Positions 1 through 7,016 of a DNA stretch of 11,864 bases are shown piece after piece (position 1 is the first letter of the stretch; each line of letters begins with the position of its first letter). The position numbers and the translations under genes were made by a program. Under the pieces are notes generated by a model. The model saw only the letters and a list, made by a program, of their open reading frames with translations. It had not been told where the DNA came from and ran no database searches. Source of the DNA: Candidatus Hydrogenedentota bacterium (GTDB lineage: Bacteria; Hydrogenedentota; Hydrogenedentia; Hydrogenedentales; CAITNO01); the NCBI GenBank assembly GCA_903822375.1, contig CAIJOU010000639.1:1-11864 (forward strand). The letters are read 5' to 3'.

Positions 1-176
1 GCCAGCCGGTCCGGCTGGTCAAAATGGAAGCGATGCGCGTCCACGCGGTCGCCAAAGGGGTTAGCCCGGTGCGGCGAATTGGTGAGCGTGCGCACATTCG
101 CCCCCGCAGCCAACAACCGCTCCGTGATGTATTTCCCCGTATATCCAAACGCCCCTGTGACCACATGTGTTGCCAT
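1..176 (-). CDS. NmrA-like / atypical SDR NAD(P)-binding protein, partial (N-terminus only)
   Basis: The first 58 codons of a gene that leaves the window on its left. The product starts MATHVVTGAFGYTGKYI. This is a Rossmann beta-alpha-beta opening with the glycine pattern GxxGxxG (G8, G11, G14) directly at the N-terminus, typical of NmrA-like and atypical short-chain dehydrogenases that bind NAD(P) and act in the cytoplasm. A following TLTNSPHRANPFGD segment lies where such proteins contact the adenosine part of the cofactor, and fits sugar-epimerase-like or NmrA-like proteins annotated only by fold. The substrate cannot be told from this piece. The ATG at 174-176 is the natural start because the glycine motif begins a few residues in; its Shine-Dalgarno sequence is weak. 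It lies downstream of the rpmG terminator on the same strand, so it probably has its own promoter. Confidence 0.8.
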   Translation of the reverse strand, partial: MATHVVTGAFGYTGKYITERLLAAGANVRTLTNSPHRANPFGDRVDAHRFHFDQPDRL

Positions 177-270
177 GGGCAAAACCCTTGTCGGTCCGGT
201 CCTTCAGCTTGGAGAATAGACAACGCAAGTGAGGGGCCGGTTTCGGCGGGGTTGCTTCCGTGGGGGAAGG

Positions 271-313
271 CAAAAAAGCACCGGAACGGCACTCCGTGGA
301 GCGCCGTTCCGGT
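271..313 (-). terminator. Intrinsic terminator downstream of rpmG
   Basis: A perfect 11-bp inverted repeat (280-290 against 303-313, ACCGGAACGGC / GCCGTTCCGGT) encloses a 12-nt loop that can pair further (CTC with GAG). Read on the minus strand, the stem is followed after two bases by six Ts (272-277). It sits 25 nt past the rpmG stop codon, the usual place for a Rho-independent terminator ending the hisI-rpmG transcript. No T-tract follows in the plus direction, so it is one-directional. Confidence 0.88.
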
Positions 314-338
314 GATGATCGTCGATGGGGGCGAGGGA

Positions 339-506
339 CTACTTCTTCTCTTTGTGGATCGTGTGCTTGCGCAGGGTCGGATTGTACTTCTTGATCTCAA
401 GCCGTTCCGGATGGTTGCGCTTGTTCTTGGAAGTCGTGTAGCGGGAGGTGCCCGGCGCTTCCGTGCAGTCCAGAATGATGTTCTCGCGGTTTCCCTTGGC
501 TGCCAT
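339..506 (-). CDS. rpmG: 50S ribosomal protein bL33 (zinc-free type)
   Basis: Encodes a 55-residue basic protein, the usual length of bL33, a component of the large ribosomal subunit near the E site. The middle and end carry typical bL33 blocks: YTTSKNKRNHPERLEIKKYNP, then a lysine-rich tail (KEKK). Only one cysteine (C14) is present. The paired CxxC motifs of the zinc-ribbon form are therefore absent, and this is the 'C-minus' paralogue often linked to zinc-limited growth; whether a zinc-binding copy exists elsewhere is unknown. The ATG at 504-506 follows an AGGAGA ribosome binding site with a 7-nt spacer. It lies 41 nt downstream of hisI on the same strand and ends just before a strong terminator, so the two genes probably form a short operon. 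Confidence 0.95.
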   Translation of the reverse strand: MAAKGNRENIILDCTEAPGTSRYTTSKNKRNHPERLEIKKYNPTLRKHTIHKEKK

Positions 507-547
507 GTCTAATTCTCCTGTCGCTTTGTAGTCGCGTGGTTAAACGG

Positions 548-1000
548 TTATTTCTTGCCGTAGACCTTTTCCGGGTCAAAGGCTTTCTCTTGTTCCATAA
601 AGGTCAGTGTGTAGCCGTCCCTGGCCGCCTCACCGACGGGCAGCGCACGGTAAAAGCACGAACGGAAGCCCGTGTGGCACGAAGCCCCGCCGACCGCCTC
701 GACACGAAGCCAGATGGCGTCCTGGTCGCAGTCGATGCGGATCTCGTGCACCTTCTGCACCAGCCCGCTCGTCGCGCCCTTGTGCCACATTTCCTGTCGG
801 CTGCGGCTCCAGTAGACGGCCTCGCCCAGTTCCATCGTCTTCTTTAGGGCTTCGGCGTTCATGTATGCCAGCATCAGCACTTCGCCGGTGAGATGGTCCG
901 TCGCCACGGCGGGCATCAGCCCGTCGGCGTCAAACTTGGGTGCCAGCTCAGTCCCGGATTCCACCAGGGCTTTCGATGTGCGTTCTGCAAACTCGGCCAC
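548..1000 (-). CDS. hisI: Phosphoribosyl-AMP cyclohydrolase
   Basis: A 150-residue protein covering the whole HisI domain with no HisE (PRA-PH) domain fused behind it. HisI opens the purine ring of phosphoribosyl-AMP, the third step of histidine synthesis, in the cytoplasm. Family blocks are clear: EVLMLAYMN, then YWSRSRQEMWHKG.TSG, then the metal sites DCDQD and CHTGFRSC, which supply the magnesium-binding aspartates and zinc-binding cysteines. The start is GTG at 998-1000, supported by GAAGGA at 1009-1014 with an 8-nt spacer; no better in-frame ATG precedes the conserved core. The next gene is rpmG rather than another his gene, so hisI is separated from any his operon here. A likely promoter lies at 1096-1125. 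Confidence 0.96.
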   Translation of the reverse strand: MAEFAERTSKALVESGTELAPKFDADGLMPAVATDHLTGEVLMLAYMNAEALKKTMELGEAVYWSRSRQEMWHKGATSGLVQKVHEIRIDCDQDAIWLRVEAVGGASCHTGFRSCFYRALPVGEAARDGYTLTFMEQEKAFDPEKVYGKK

Positions 1001-1095
1001 AACTGCGTTCCTTCGCCGTAATAGCGGCGCTTAACAGGGCGCTCCCGTATCCGCCAAACCATTGGTGGACAGGGTTCTCCTGCCAAAGGGCGCGT

Positions 1096-1125
1096 AGTAT
1101 ACACAAAACCGGGGGTAAAAGTCAG
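1096..1125 (-). promoter_or_regulatory. Probable sigma-70-type promoter for hisI-rpmG
   Basis: On the minus strand a CTGACT box (1120-1125, 4 of 6 to the -35 consensus) is followed after 18 bp by TATACT (1096-1101, 5 of 6 to the -10 consensus). Transcription would start near 1089, leaving a leader of about 90 nt before the hisI GTG. A 7-bp inverted repeat GGTAAAA / TTTTACC (1114-1120 and 1128-1134) overlaps the -35 box and could be an operator; that role is inference. Confidence 0.45.
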
Positions 1126-1231
1126 ATTTTTACCGCGGCACCGTCAACTCTCATTCCAACAGGGTAATATGCTAATGTATGGGGGTTTACGGCTTCTCGG
1201 TTGAGGCATGCATTGCAGGAGGATTGGAAGC

Positions 1232-2629
1232 ATGGCGCTGACTTTTTACAACACCCTGACACGAGCCTTGGAACCCTTCAAACCCCTTCAAGAGGGTAAG
1301 GTTGGCCTGTACACCTGCGGCCCGACCATCTACAACTTCGCCCACATTGGCAACTTTCGGGCCTATGTCTTCGAGGACCTGCTGCGGCGCTATCTGGAAT
1401 ACCGGGGCTTCGAAGTGAAGCACATCATGAACCTCACGGACGTGGAGGACAAACTCATCCGCACCTGCCGTGAGACGGGCCAACCGCTCAAGGCGCTCAC
1501 CGCCAAGTTCGCCGCCGCCTTTTTTGAGGACGTGGCGACACTGAAGATAAAACCCGCCCAACTTTACCCCGCCGCCACCGACCACATCCCCGAAATGGTC
1601 GAAATGATCAAGGTTTTGCGCGACAAAGGACACACCTACGAGGATAAAGGCAGTATTTACTTCAAAATAGGCAGTTTCCCCGGTTATGGCGGCTTGGGTC
1701 ACATGGACCTGAGCCAACTCCAGTCCGGTGCCAGCGGCCGGGTGGACGCCGATGAGTACGAGGCCGAGGAGGCCCGTGACTTCGCCCTCTGGAAGGCTTG
1801 GGACGCGGATGACGGGGAGGTGTATTGGGAGACTGAACTGGGCAAGGGCCGCCCCGGCTGGCACATCGAGTGCAGCGCCATGAGCACCAAGTATCTCGGT
1901 CCGCACTTCGACATTCATTGCGGCGGCGTCGACAATATCTTCCCGCACCACGAAAATGAAATCGCCCAGTCCGAATGCGCCACCGGCAAAACCTTCGTAA
2001 ACTATTGGCTGCATTGCGCCCACCTCGTTGTCGAAGGGCGCAAGATGTCCAAGTCCCTGGGCAACTTCTTCACGCTGCGCGACCTTGTCGGCAAAGGCAT
2101 CGACCCCGTGGCCATCCGCTGGGTGCTGCTCGCCACGCACTACCGCCAGCCCAACAACTTCTCCTTCGACGCGGTCGAGGCCGCCAAACAATCCCTCAAC
2201 CGCATCCGCGATTTCCGCATCCGCCTGGCCGAGGTCAGGGGTGACGGTGCGGATCTGGCCGAACTGTGCGAAAAGTGCCGTGCCGAATTTGAGGCCGAAA
2301 TGGACAGCGACCTCAACATCTCCGGCGCGCTGGGCGCGGTGTTCAACTTTGTCCGCGACGTGAACAAGGCGCTGGACGAGGGCGGCGCGGGCGTGCGGGG
2401 CGCGCAGAACGCCCTGGACCTGCTGGACCGGTTGGATGCCGTCACCGGCATTCTGGCACCCTCCACGGAGGAGGAAGCTCCGGCCGAAATCATGGACAAG
2501 GTTCTGGCCCGCCAGCAGGCCCGCCGCGACCGCAACTTTGCCGAATCGGACCGTCTGCGTGACGAAGTGCTCGCCGCGGGATGGGTAATCGAGGACACCC
2601 CCAAAGGCCCGCGCGTCAAAAAGGCTTGA
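1232..2629 (+). CDS. cysS: Cysteinyl-tRNA synthetase
   Basis: A 465-residue class I aminoacyl-tRNA synthetase, close to the 461 residues of the E. coli enzyme. It activates cysteine with ATP and charges tRNA-Cys in the cytoplasm. The catalytic core has the HIGH-type motif AHIGN (H38) and KMSKS at 271-275. Zinc ligands that select cysteine are all in place: C29 in YTCGPTIY, C214 in HIECS, H239 and E243 in FPHHENE. The C-terminal helical tRNA-binding part carries the usual RRDRNFAESDRLRDEL-like block and ends KGPRVKKA. The chosen ATG follows AGGAGG (1217-1222) with a 9-nt spacer. An earlier in-frame ATG at 1208 would put that ribosome binding site inside the gene, so it is unlikely. It is divergent from hisI; the sulfatase follows on the same strand after 91 bp. 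No T-box leader is seen. Confidence 0.97.
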   Translation: MALTFYNTLTRALEPFKPLQEGKVGLYTCGPTIYNFAHIGNFRAYVFEDLLRRYLEYRGFEVKHIMNLTDVEDKLIRTCRETGQPLKALTAKFAAAFFEDVATLKIKPAQLYPAATDHIPEMVEMIKVLRDKGHTYEDKGSIYFKIGSFPGYGGLGHMDLSQLQSGASGRVDADEYEAEEARDFALWKAWDADDGEVYWETELGKGRPGWHIECSAMSTKYLGPHFDIHCGGVDNIFPHHENEIAQSECATGKTFVNYWLHCAHLVVEGRKMSKSLGNFFTLRDLVGKGIDPVAIRWVLLATHYRQPNNFSFDAVEAAKQSLNRIRDFRIRLAEVRGDGADLAELCEKCRAEFEAEMDSDLNISGALGAVFNFVRDVNKALDEGGAGVRGAQNALDLLDRLDAVTGILAPSTEEEAPAEIMDKVLARQQARRDRNFAESDRLRDEVLAAGWVIEDTPKGPRVKKA

Positions 2630-2643
2630 GCCCGGCAATATGG

Positions 2644-2686
2644 GACAGCCGCCCCGGCTGTCGTTCTTGCGGGAAAGGCCATTCCC
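2644..2686. repeat. Two consecutive small hairpins between cysS and the sulfatase
   Basis: GACAGCC (2644-2650) and GGCTGTC (2656-2662) form a perfect 7-bp stem with a 5-nt loop. GGGAA (2671-2675) and TTCCC (2682-2686) form a second 5-bp stem with a 6-nt loop. The first begins 15 nt after the cysS stop. No clean U-tract follows (only GTTCTTGC), so this is either a weak terminator or attenuator, or a dispersed intergenic palindrome. A single copy in this window cannot separate these options. Confidence 0.4.
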
Positions 2687-2720
2687 TGACGCAACAACGG
2701 AGTGTCGGAGACAGGCCGTT

Positions 2721-4238
2721 ATGACGAGAAGAGACTTTCTGGCGCAAAGCGCCCTTGGTGTTGCCGTGGTTGCCGGGGTCGGTTCCGAACAGACGGCCCC
2801 CGCCAAGCCGCGCCCAAACATTGTCTTCATTCTCGCCGACGACATCGGCTATGGAGACATCGGTTGCTACGGCGCGCCGATCACCAAGACGCCAAACGCA
2901 GACCGTATCGCACGGGAGGGTGTCCGCTTTACCGACGCGCACAGCCCCGCCGCCTGCTGCACGCCCACGCGCTACAGCCTGCTTACGGGCCAGTATGCCT
3001 GGCGCAACCCCGACGGCGACCATGTGCTCAGCGGTGTCGCGCCGCTGTCCATCCCCATTGGCATGCCCACGCTGCCTTCGATTCTGCGCGATGCGGGATA
3101 CGCCACGGGGCTCGTGGGCAAATGGCATTTGGGGCTTGGCAGCAGGGAACATCCCGTCGACTTCAACGGCGATGTCATGCCCGGTCCGGTGGAAGTGGGT
3201 TTCGACAACGCCTTCTACTTTCCGGCAACGGGGGACCGCGTGCCCTGCGTGTTCGTGGACGGTCACCGGGTGGTTGGTCTCGATCCGGCCGACCCCATTC
3301 AGGTGAGTTATACTGAAAAAGTGGGCGACGAGCCCACCGGCCTGGACCATCCCGAATTGCTGAAGATGAAGGCGGACAGAAGCCATTCCCAAACCATCGT
3401 GAACGGCATCAGCCGCATCGGCTACATGTCCGGCGGCAAGGCCGCCCGCTGGGTTGACGAGGACATTGCCGACACGCTGACGCGCAAGGCCGTCGAGTTT
3501 ATCGAGCACCACCGCGAGAAGCCTTTCTTCCTTTACTTCGCAACGAACGACATCCACGAACCCATGGCGCCCCATCCGCGCTTCAAGGGCACCAGCGATT
3601 GCGGCACCCGCGGCGATGCGATTTACGAATTTGACTGGAGCGTGGGGGAGGTGCTCGCCGCGCTCGACCGGTTCGGGCTGGCCGAGAACACGCTGCTTAT
3701 CGTCAGCAGTGACAACGGCGGCGCGCTCAAGGATACCTACGATGACGGAACCAATGAACTGCATGGGAAGCAGCCGCCCAACGGTCCGTTGCGCGGTGAG
3801 AAATTCACGCTCTTTGAGGGGGGACACCGTGAACCTTTCATTGCGCGCTGGCCCGGCTGCATAAAGCCCGGCACCACCTCCGACGAACTGATATGCCTCG
3901 TGGACATGCTGTCAACATTGGCCGCCGCCGCGGGGGCTTCCGTGCCGAAAGAGGCCGGTCCGGACAGTTTCAACGTGCTGCCCGCCCTGCTCGGCCAGAC
4001 GGCGGGCCATCCTTCCCGTGATTCCCTCGTGATGCACGTCTCCGGTCCGGACCAGTTGGCCCTGCGCAAAGGGCCATGGAAACTGCTCACCAAGAAGGGT
4101 CTGGAGCCCGTCGGACTTTTCCGTCTGGACAAGGACCTCGCCGAGACGAAGAATCTCCTGTCAGAGAATCCCGAGAAAGCGCGTGAGCTTCGGGGCCTCC
4201 TTGAACAAATTGTGAAGAAGGGCCGCAGCCGGCAGTAA
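2721..4238 (+). CDS. Tat-exported arylsulfatase-like sulfatase (formylglycine type)
   Basis: A 505-residue S1-family sulfatase expected to hydrolyse sulfate esters, probably on sugars, outside the cytoplasmic membrane. The N-terminus (MTRRDFLAQSALGVAVVAG) is a twin-arginine signal: R3-R4, then a hydrophobic stretch. The mature domain opens NIVFILADDIGYGD, with calcium-binding D40 and D41. The signature is C80-T-P-T-R84; C80 would be oxidised to formylglycine by a maturase not seen here. GKWHLG, the IH of NDIHEP and D331-N332 in SSDNGG supply the other active-site positions, and the C-terminal small domain contains RKGPWKLL. The start was chosen because the Tat motif begins there and GGAG lies 10 nt upstream; the open frame extends upstream to 2640 but only through the intergenic hairpins. 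It follows cysS by 91 bp and is convergent with the regulator. The substrate is unknown. Confidence 0.92.
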   Translation: MTRRDFLAQSALGVAVVAGVGSEQTAPAKPRPNIVFILADDIGYGDIGCYGAPITKTPNADRIAREGVRFTDAHSPAACCTPTRYSLLTGQYAWRNPDGDHVLSGVAPLSIPIGMPTLPSILRDAGYATGLVGKWHLGLGSREHPVDFNGDVMPGPVEVGFDNAFYFPATGDRVPCVFVDGHRVVGLDPADPIQVSYTEKVGDEPTGLDHPELLKMKADRSHSQTIVNGISRIGYMSGGKAARWVDEDIADTLTRKAVEFIEHHREKPFFLYFATNDIHEPMAPHPRFKGTSDCGTRGDAIYEFDWSVGEVLAALDRFGLAENTLLIVSSDNGGALKDTYDDGTNELHGKQPPNGPLRGEKFTLFEGGHREPFIARWPGCIKPGTTSDELICLVDMLSTLAAAAGASVPKEAGPDSFNVLPALLGQTAGHPSRDSLVMHVSGPDQLALRKGPWKLLTKKGLEPVGLFRLDKDLAETKNLLSENPEKARELRGLLEQIVKKGRSRQ

Positions 4239-4320
4239 GCCAGGCATTTCACAATGCGGAAAGGCGAGACCAACCGGCAATACGGTTGAAAACCACGCCA
4301 TCCGGCCAAGAGGCCCGCCA

Positions 4321-6135
4321 TTACTGGATGCCATACTCCGCGATGCGTTTGTAGAGCGTGACCCGGTTGATTCCCAAGGTGCGCGCGGCGGCGCTCACAT
4401 TGCCCCGGCTCGCGTGAAGCACTGCAATAATGTGCCTTTTTTCGATCTCGGCGAGACTGAGCAACTCGCTCTGCGCCGCAGAATCGCCGGGGGGGCAGGT
4501 GCAAAGATGAAAATGCCGCGGAACAAGTTCCGGACCATCGCAGAACATCACTGCCCGTTCCACCGCCGCCTTCAGTTCGCGAACATTGCCCGGCCAGGCG
4601 TAGACGCTCAGGCTTTCAAGCGCTTCGGGAGAAACGCTTTTTACTCCACCGGGAGCGAGCCGCGACGAGTTCTTGAGGAAATGGTTCGTAAGTGCGGGAA
4701 TGTCTGCAACATGCTCACGCAGGGGCGGCATTGTGATAGTAAGACCGTTCAGCCGATGGAAGAGGTCGGACCGGAACATATCCGGTGTGAGCGTGCGGTT
4801 CGTGGCCGCCACGAGGCGCACATCAACTGCGATGTCACGTGTGCCGCCGATACGGCGGAACACACCCGTTTCCGCGGCGCGCAGAAGCCGCGCCTGATTC
4901 TCGGGAGAGAGATCGCCCACCTCATCAAGCAGCAGTGTGCCCCCGTGCGCCTCCTCGAAGCGGCCGATACGCCGCTGCGTTGCCCCCGTAAAGGCGCCCT
5001 TCTCGTGGCCGAACATTTCGCTCTCGAACAGTTCTCTTGGGATTGCCGCGCAGTTGAGCGCCACGTACGGCCCTGCCGCCCGCGGGCTCAAATCATGTAT
5101 CAGCCGTGCAACCAGTTCCTTTCCCGTGCCGGTCTCACCGAGGACGAGCACGTTGATGCGCACACCGGCCGCGCGGAGCACCAGGTCCCGCACCTCCCTG
5201 ATCGGGGTGCTGTCTCCGAGCAACTGGCCGGACGTAATGCTCCCCAAGCGCTGCAGTTCGCTGTCACGCCGCACCTGTTCCGCATGGCGCACGGCGCGCA
5301 GATGCGGAGCCGTTGTGGCGGCTATGCCCAGGGCAAACTGGAGGTCCTGTTCTGTGTAGAGCCGACCCGGACTGCGCCCCCGCAGTGCGATGCAACCCAC
5401 GCACTCGAGGGCGTGCATGAGGGGCAGGATCATTGCAGTTTCGCAAACTTGGCCGGCTCCCGCCACCCGGACGCGCGGTACGAGCATGCCCGCGTGCTCC
5501 CGAGCCGAGCGCTGCATGGCCTCCAGCGGCGCCTCGGCGGGTGTGCCGCAGTGTTCGGCCGGCTGAAAGAAGAGTTCGTCGCCGTCTTTTTGGCAAGTGG
5601 CAATCCAGAGGGACTCCGGCTGAAAGTGTTCCACCAGGGCGCTCTCAACCAGCGGAATGAGTTCATGCAGGGTGCTCACCTCCCCCAGCATGCGCCCGAG
5701 CGCAAAGAGGTCATACAGTTCATGAATCGTCCGCGGGTCGGCGCGCAGCAGTCCCACGGCGGAGGTGTCGCGGCTGTAGAGTCCGTTTCGGGCGGCCACA
5801 GTGACCGCTGTGCCGCCCGCCTCATCCTCCGCATTGGAAGAATCCGATTCACGTTCTGTCAGCAGGAACGTCGTACTTCCGACCGCCAGTTCGTCGCCCG
5901 GTTTGAGGGCGGCCTCCCGAATTGGGCGCCCGTTGACCAGCGTTGCGTTGCTGCTGCCCAGATCCCGAACGCGCACCCGTCGGTCGTCCAGCCAGACTTC
6001 ACAGTGCCGACGCGATATGACCGGGTCGACGACACGTATTTCGCAGTCGCCGTTCCTTCCAATGGTGAGCGCCGTTTCGCTGATCGGCCAGCAAGCGCCG
6101 CGCTGACCGCCTGTATTCACCGTAAGGTAGAGCAC
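4321..6135 (-). CDS. FHA-GAF sigma-54-dependent transcriptional activator (NtrC-type AAA+, Fis HTH)
   Basis: Numbering is from the ATG at 6141 (606 residues). Residues 1-95 are an FHA domain, which reads phosphothreonine: GRN 28-30, S43-x-x-H46, GSSN 62-65 and N70-G71. About 140-288 looks like a GAF domain. The AAA+ core has Walker A GETGTGKE (335-342), an intact sigma-54-contacting GAFTGA (382-387), Walker B LLLDE (403-407) and arginines in RSDLFHRL (457-464). A Fis-type helix-turn-helix ends the protein (about 565-606, NVSAAARTLGINRVTLYKRI). It should bind enhancer DNA and open sigma-54 promoters. AAGGAGG lies only 1 nt before the ATG but 7 nt before an in-frame GTG at 6133-6135, so GTG is preferred (604 residues). 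It is convergent with the sulfatase (82 bp apart). The FHA domain suggests control by a Ser/Thr kinase; one is encoded at 9170-11419. Confidence 0.95.
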   Translation of the reverse strand: MLYLTVNTGGQRGACWPISETALTIGRNGDCEIRVVDPVISRRHCEVWLDDRRVRVRDLGSSNATLVNGRPIREAALKPGDELAVGSTTFLLTERESDSSNAEDEAGGTAVTVAARNGLYSRDTSAVGLLRADPRTIHELYDLFALGRMLGEVSTLHELIPLVESALVEHFQPESLWIATCQKDGDELFFQPAEHCGTPAEAPLEAMQRSAREHAGMLVPRVRVAGAGQVCETAMILPLMHALECVGCIALRGRSPGRLYTEQDLQFALGIAATTAPHLRAVRHAEQVRRDSELQRLGSITSGQLLGDSTPIREVRDLVLRAAGVRINVLVLGETGTGKELVARLIHDLSPRAAGPYVALNCAAIPRELFESEMFGHEKGAFTGATQRRIGRFEEAHGGTLLLDEVGDLSPENQARLLRAAETGVFRRIGGTRDIAVDVRLVAATNRTLTPDMFRSDLFHRLNGLTITMPPLREHVADIPALTNHFLKNSSRLAPGGVKSVSPEALESLSVYAWPGNVRELKAAVERAVMFCDGPELVPRHFHLCTCPPGDSAAQSELLSLAEIEKRHIIAVLHASRGNVSAAARTLGINRVTLYKRIAEYGIQ

Positions 6136-6763
6136 AAACATGCCTCCTTAGGCTATCTTGCCAGAACCCCGGCACGTCCGCAACACTTTCCCGTGTCCGC
6201 CGCCATCGATTGTCTTCCCTGAACTCAATCAACAGGAAAGTCGCGCGGGTCCGTAACCGCCGGTACAGGAACTCCTGCTCCGAAAGGGCCACCTGCCCTA
6301 TCGAGGTTCCTCGAGCAGGTACGTGGTGACATATCTAAGCCGTCTCAAGAGGCCGCGCCGCGGCTCCTGAGTCATCATCCTGATTCGGTGCCCTCTAAGC
6401 ACGACCAGCCACCACGCATGGAAACGCGAGGTTGTTCTCACTTGCGAACCCAACTTATGTGTTTGCTGTCTCATCGCGATATCCCCTTATGGCCAAAGTT
6501 GATGACCCCATGGACCTCACCGGAGATGCCGTGCGACCGTCGAGCGTCGTCAAGAAACCTGCAGCCCCCTGCGTTTCTTGGCAACATGTTGTCATCGCGT
6601 GCCTTGTTCTTCGTTTCATACTTCCTTCACCTTTCATTCCTGTTCGTACCTGTTCGTTCCTCGTCGAAAAGACCGCGTGTCGCTGTTGACTTTCGCCTCT
6701 TTCTGTGGGTTCCGACCTCCAAGTTCGCGAGGAAGCCCCAAGAGACGCTCGTTAAATGGACAA

Positions 6764-6780
6764 GGCAGGAATCGTGCCAG
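6764..6780 (-). promoter_or_regulatory. Candidate sigma-54 (-24/-12) promoter
   Basis: The minus strand reads TGGCACG-ATTC-CTGCC (6779 down to 6764). It matches TGGCACG-N4-TTGCW at 10 of 12 fixed positions, with the essential GG and GC in exact spacing. It points toward the activator gene, whose start is about 620 nt downstream. In roughly 12 kb on two strands about one match this good is expected by chance, so its intergenic position next to a sigma-54 activator gene is the main support. Confidence 0.3.
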
Positions 6781-6871
6781 TCGCCGAATCGTTGTGGAGC
6801 GGCCAATTGAATGAGTTGTAACCCATTCACGAAGGCGAAGTTAGAAATGGGAGGATGATTCGCCACAGCCG

Positions 6872-6888
6872 TTGGCGTGCTACGCCAA
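6872..6888. repeat. 17-nt palindrome TTGGCGT-gct-ACGCCAA
   Basis: A perfect 7-bp inverted repeat with a 3-nt loop lies about 130 nt downstream of the ELWxxDGT gene stop. No T-run follows on either strand, so it is not a standard intrinsic terminator. It could be an operator or a transcript-end hairpin. Confidence 0.4.
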
Positions 6889-6889
6889 A

Positions 6890-6931
6890 GTGTATAGACC
6901 GTTTATGAAATATACACCACGATTGTATATT
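6890..6931. repeat. AT-rich interleaved inverted repeats (GTGTATA / TATACAC / GTATATT)
   Basis: GTGTATA (6890-6896) pairs with TATACAC (6911-6917), and AATATAC (6909-6915) pairs with GTATATT (6925-6931). Three TGTATA-like half-sites thus lie in 42 bp, sharing the middle one. This could be an operator with competing half-sites or alternative hairpins at the end of the kinase-ELW operon transcript. No protein family is indicated. Confidence 0.4.
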
Positions 6932-7016
6932 CCTTTAACAACGCTTGCCGATTCCGAATTGGAGAAGAGGATTGACGGGCGGTCGAAACGTGGTGACAGG
7001 GCAGGCGTCATGCTCT

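Larger units (their letters stand above)
6136..7016. other. Intergenic region without a supported gene
   Basis: About 880 bp between the sigma-54 activator and the ELWxxDGT gene. Short open frames exist on both strands, but none has a recognisable domain, a good ribosome binding site or a composition like the neighbouring genes. The middle (about 6390-6960) is visibly richer in A and T than the coding regions. It contains a TCGAGG/CCTCGA palindrome (6301-6314), a two-copy 10-bp direct repeat CCTGTTCGT(A/T) at 6639-6658, a sigma-54-like promoter match (6764-6780, minus), and two inverted repeats near 6872-6931. No tRNA-like cloverleaf was seen. It may hold the activator's control region or a decayed gene. 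Confidence 0.6.

Noticed and set aside
1135..1231. T-box or other riboswitch upstream of cysS
   Set aside because: The leader is short and shows no T-box sequence or strong terminator/antiterminator pair. A possible -10 (TAATAT, 1165-1170) lacks a convincing -35.
1187..2845. 552-codon minus-strand open frame opposite cysS
   Set aside because: It is a shadow of cysS in GC-rich DNA. It has no recognisable domain, and cysS on the plus strand has all catalytic and zinc residues.
2616..3827. 403-codon minus-strand open frame opposite the sulfatase
   Set aside because: The sulfatase frame carries the signature, metal residues and Tat signal. The antisense frame matches no family and follows from codon bias.
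4271..4288. CAACCG-gcaata-CGGTTG hairpin between the convergent sulfatase and activator genes
   Set aside because: The location suits a shared terminator, but the stem is only 6 bp and there is no proper T-tract in either direction, so it is not listed as a feature.
4414..6222. 602-codon plus-strand open frame opposite the sigma-54 activator
   Set aside because: The length is impressive, but the opposite strand encodes a complete FHA-GAF-AAA+-Fis protein. The antisense translation has no domain features.
6388..6810. 140-codon plus-strand open frame in the gene-poor region
   Set aside because: No ribosome binding site, no domain, and composition unlike the neighbours. Several overlapping short frames on both strands are equally good, as expected of non-coding DNA.
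6627..6866. 79-codon minus-strand open frame ending in a TGTNRNE-like tail
   Set aside because: The tail comes from a simple 10-bp direct repeat. No family is recognised, and the sigma-54-like site would fall inside it.
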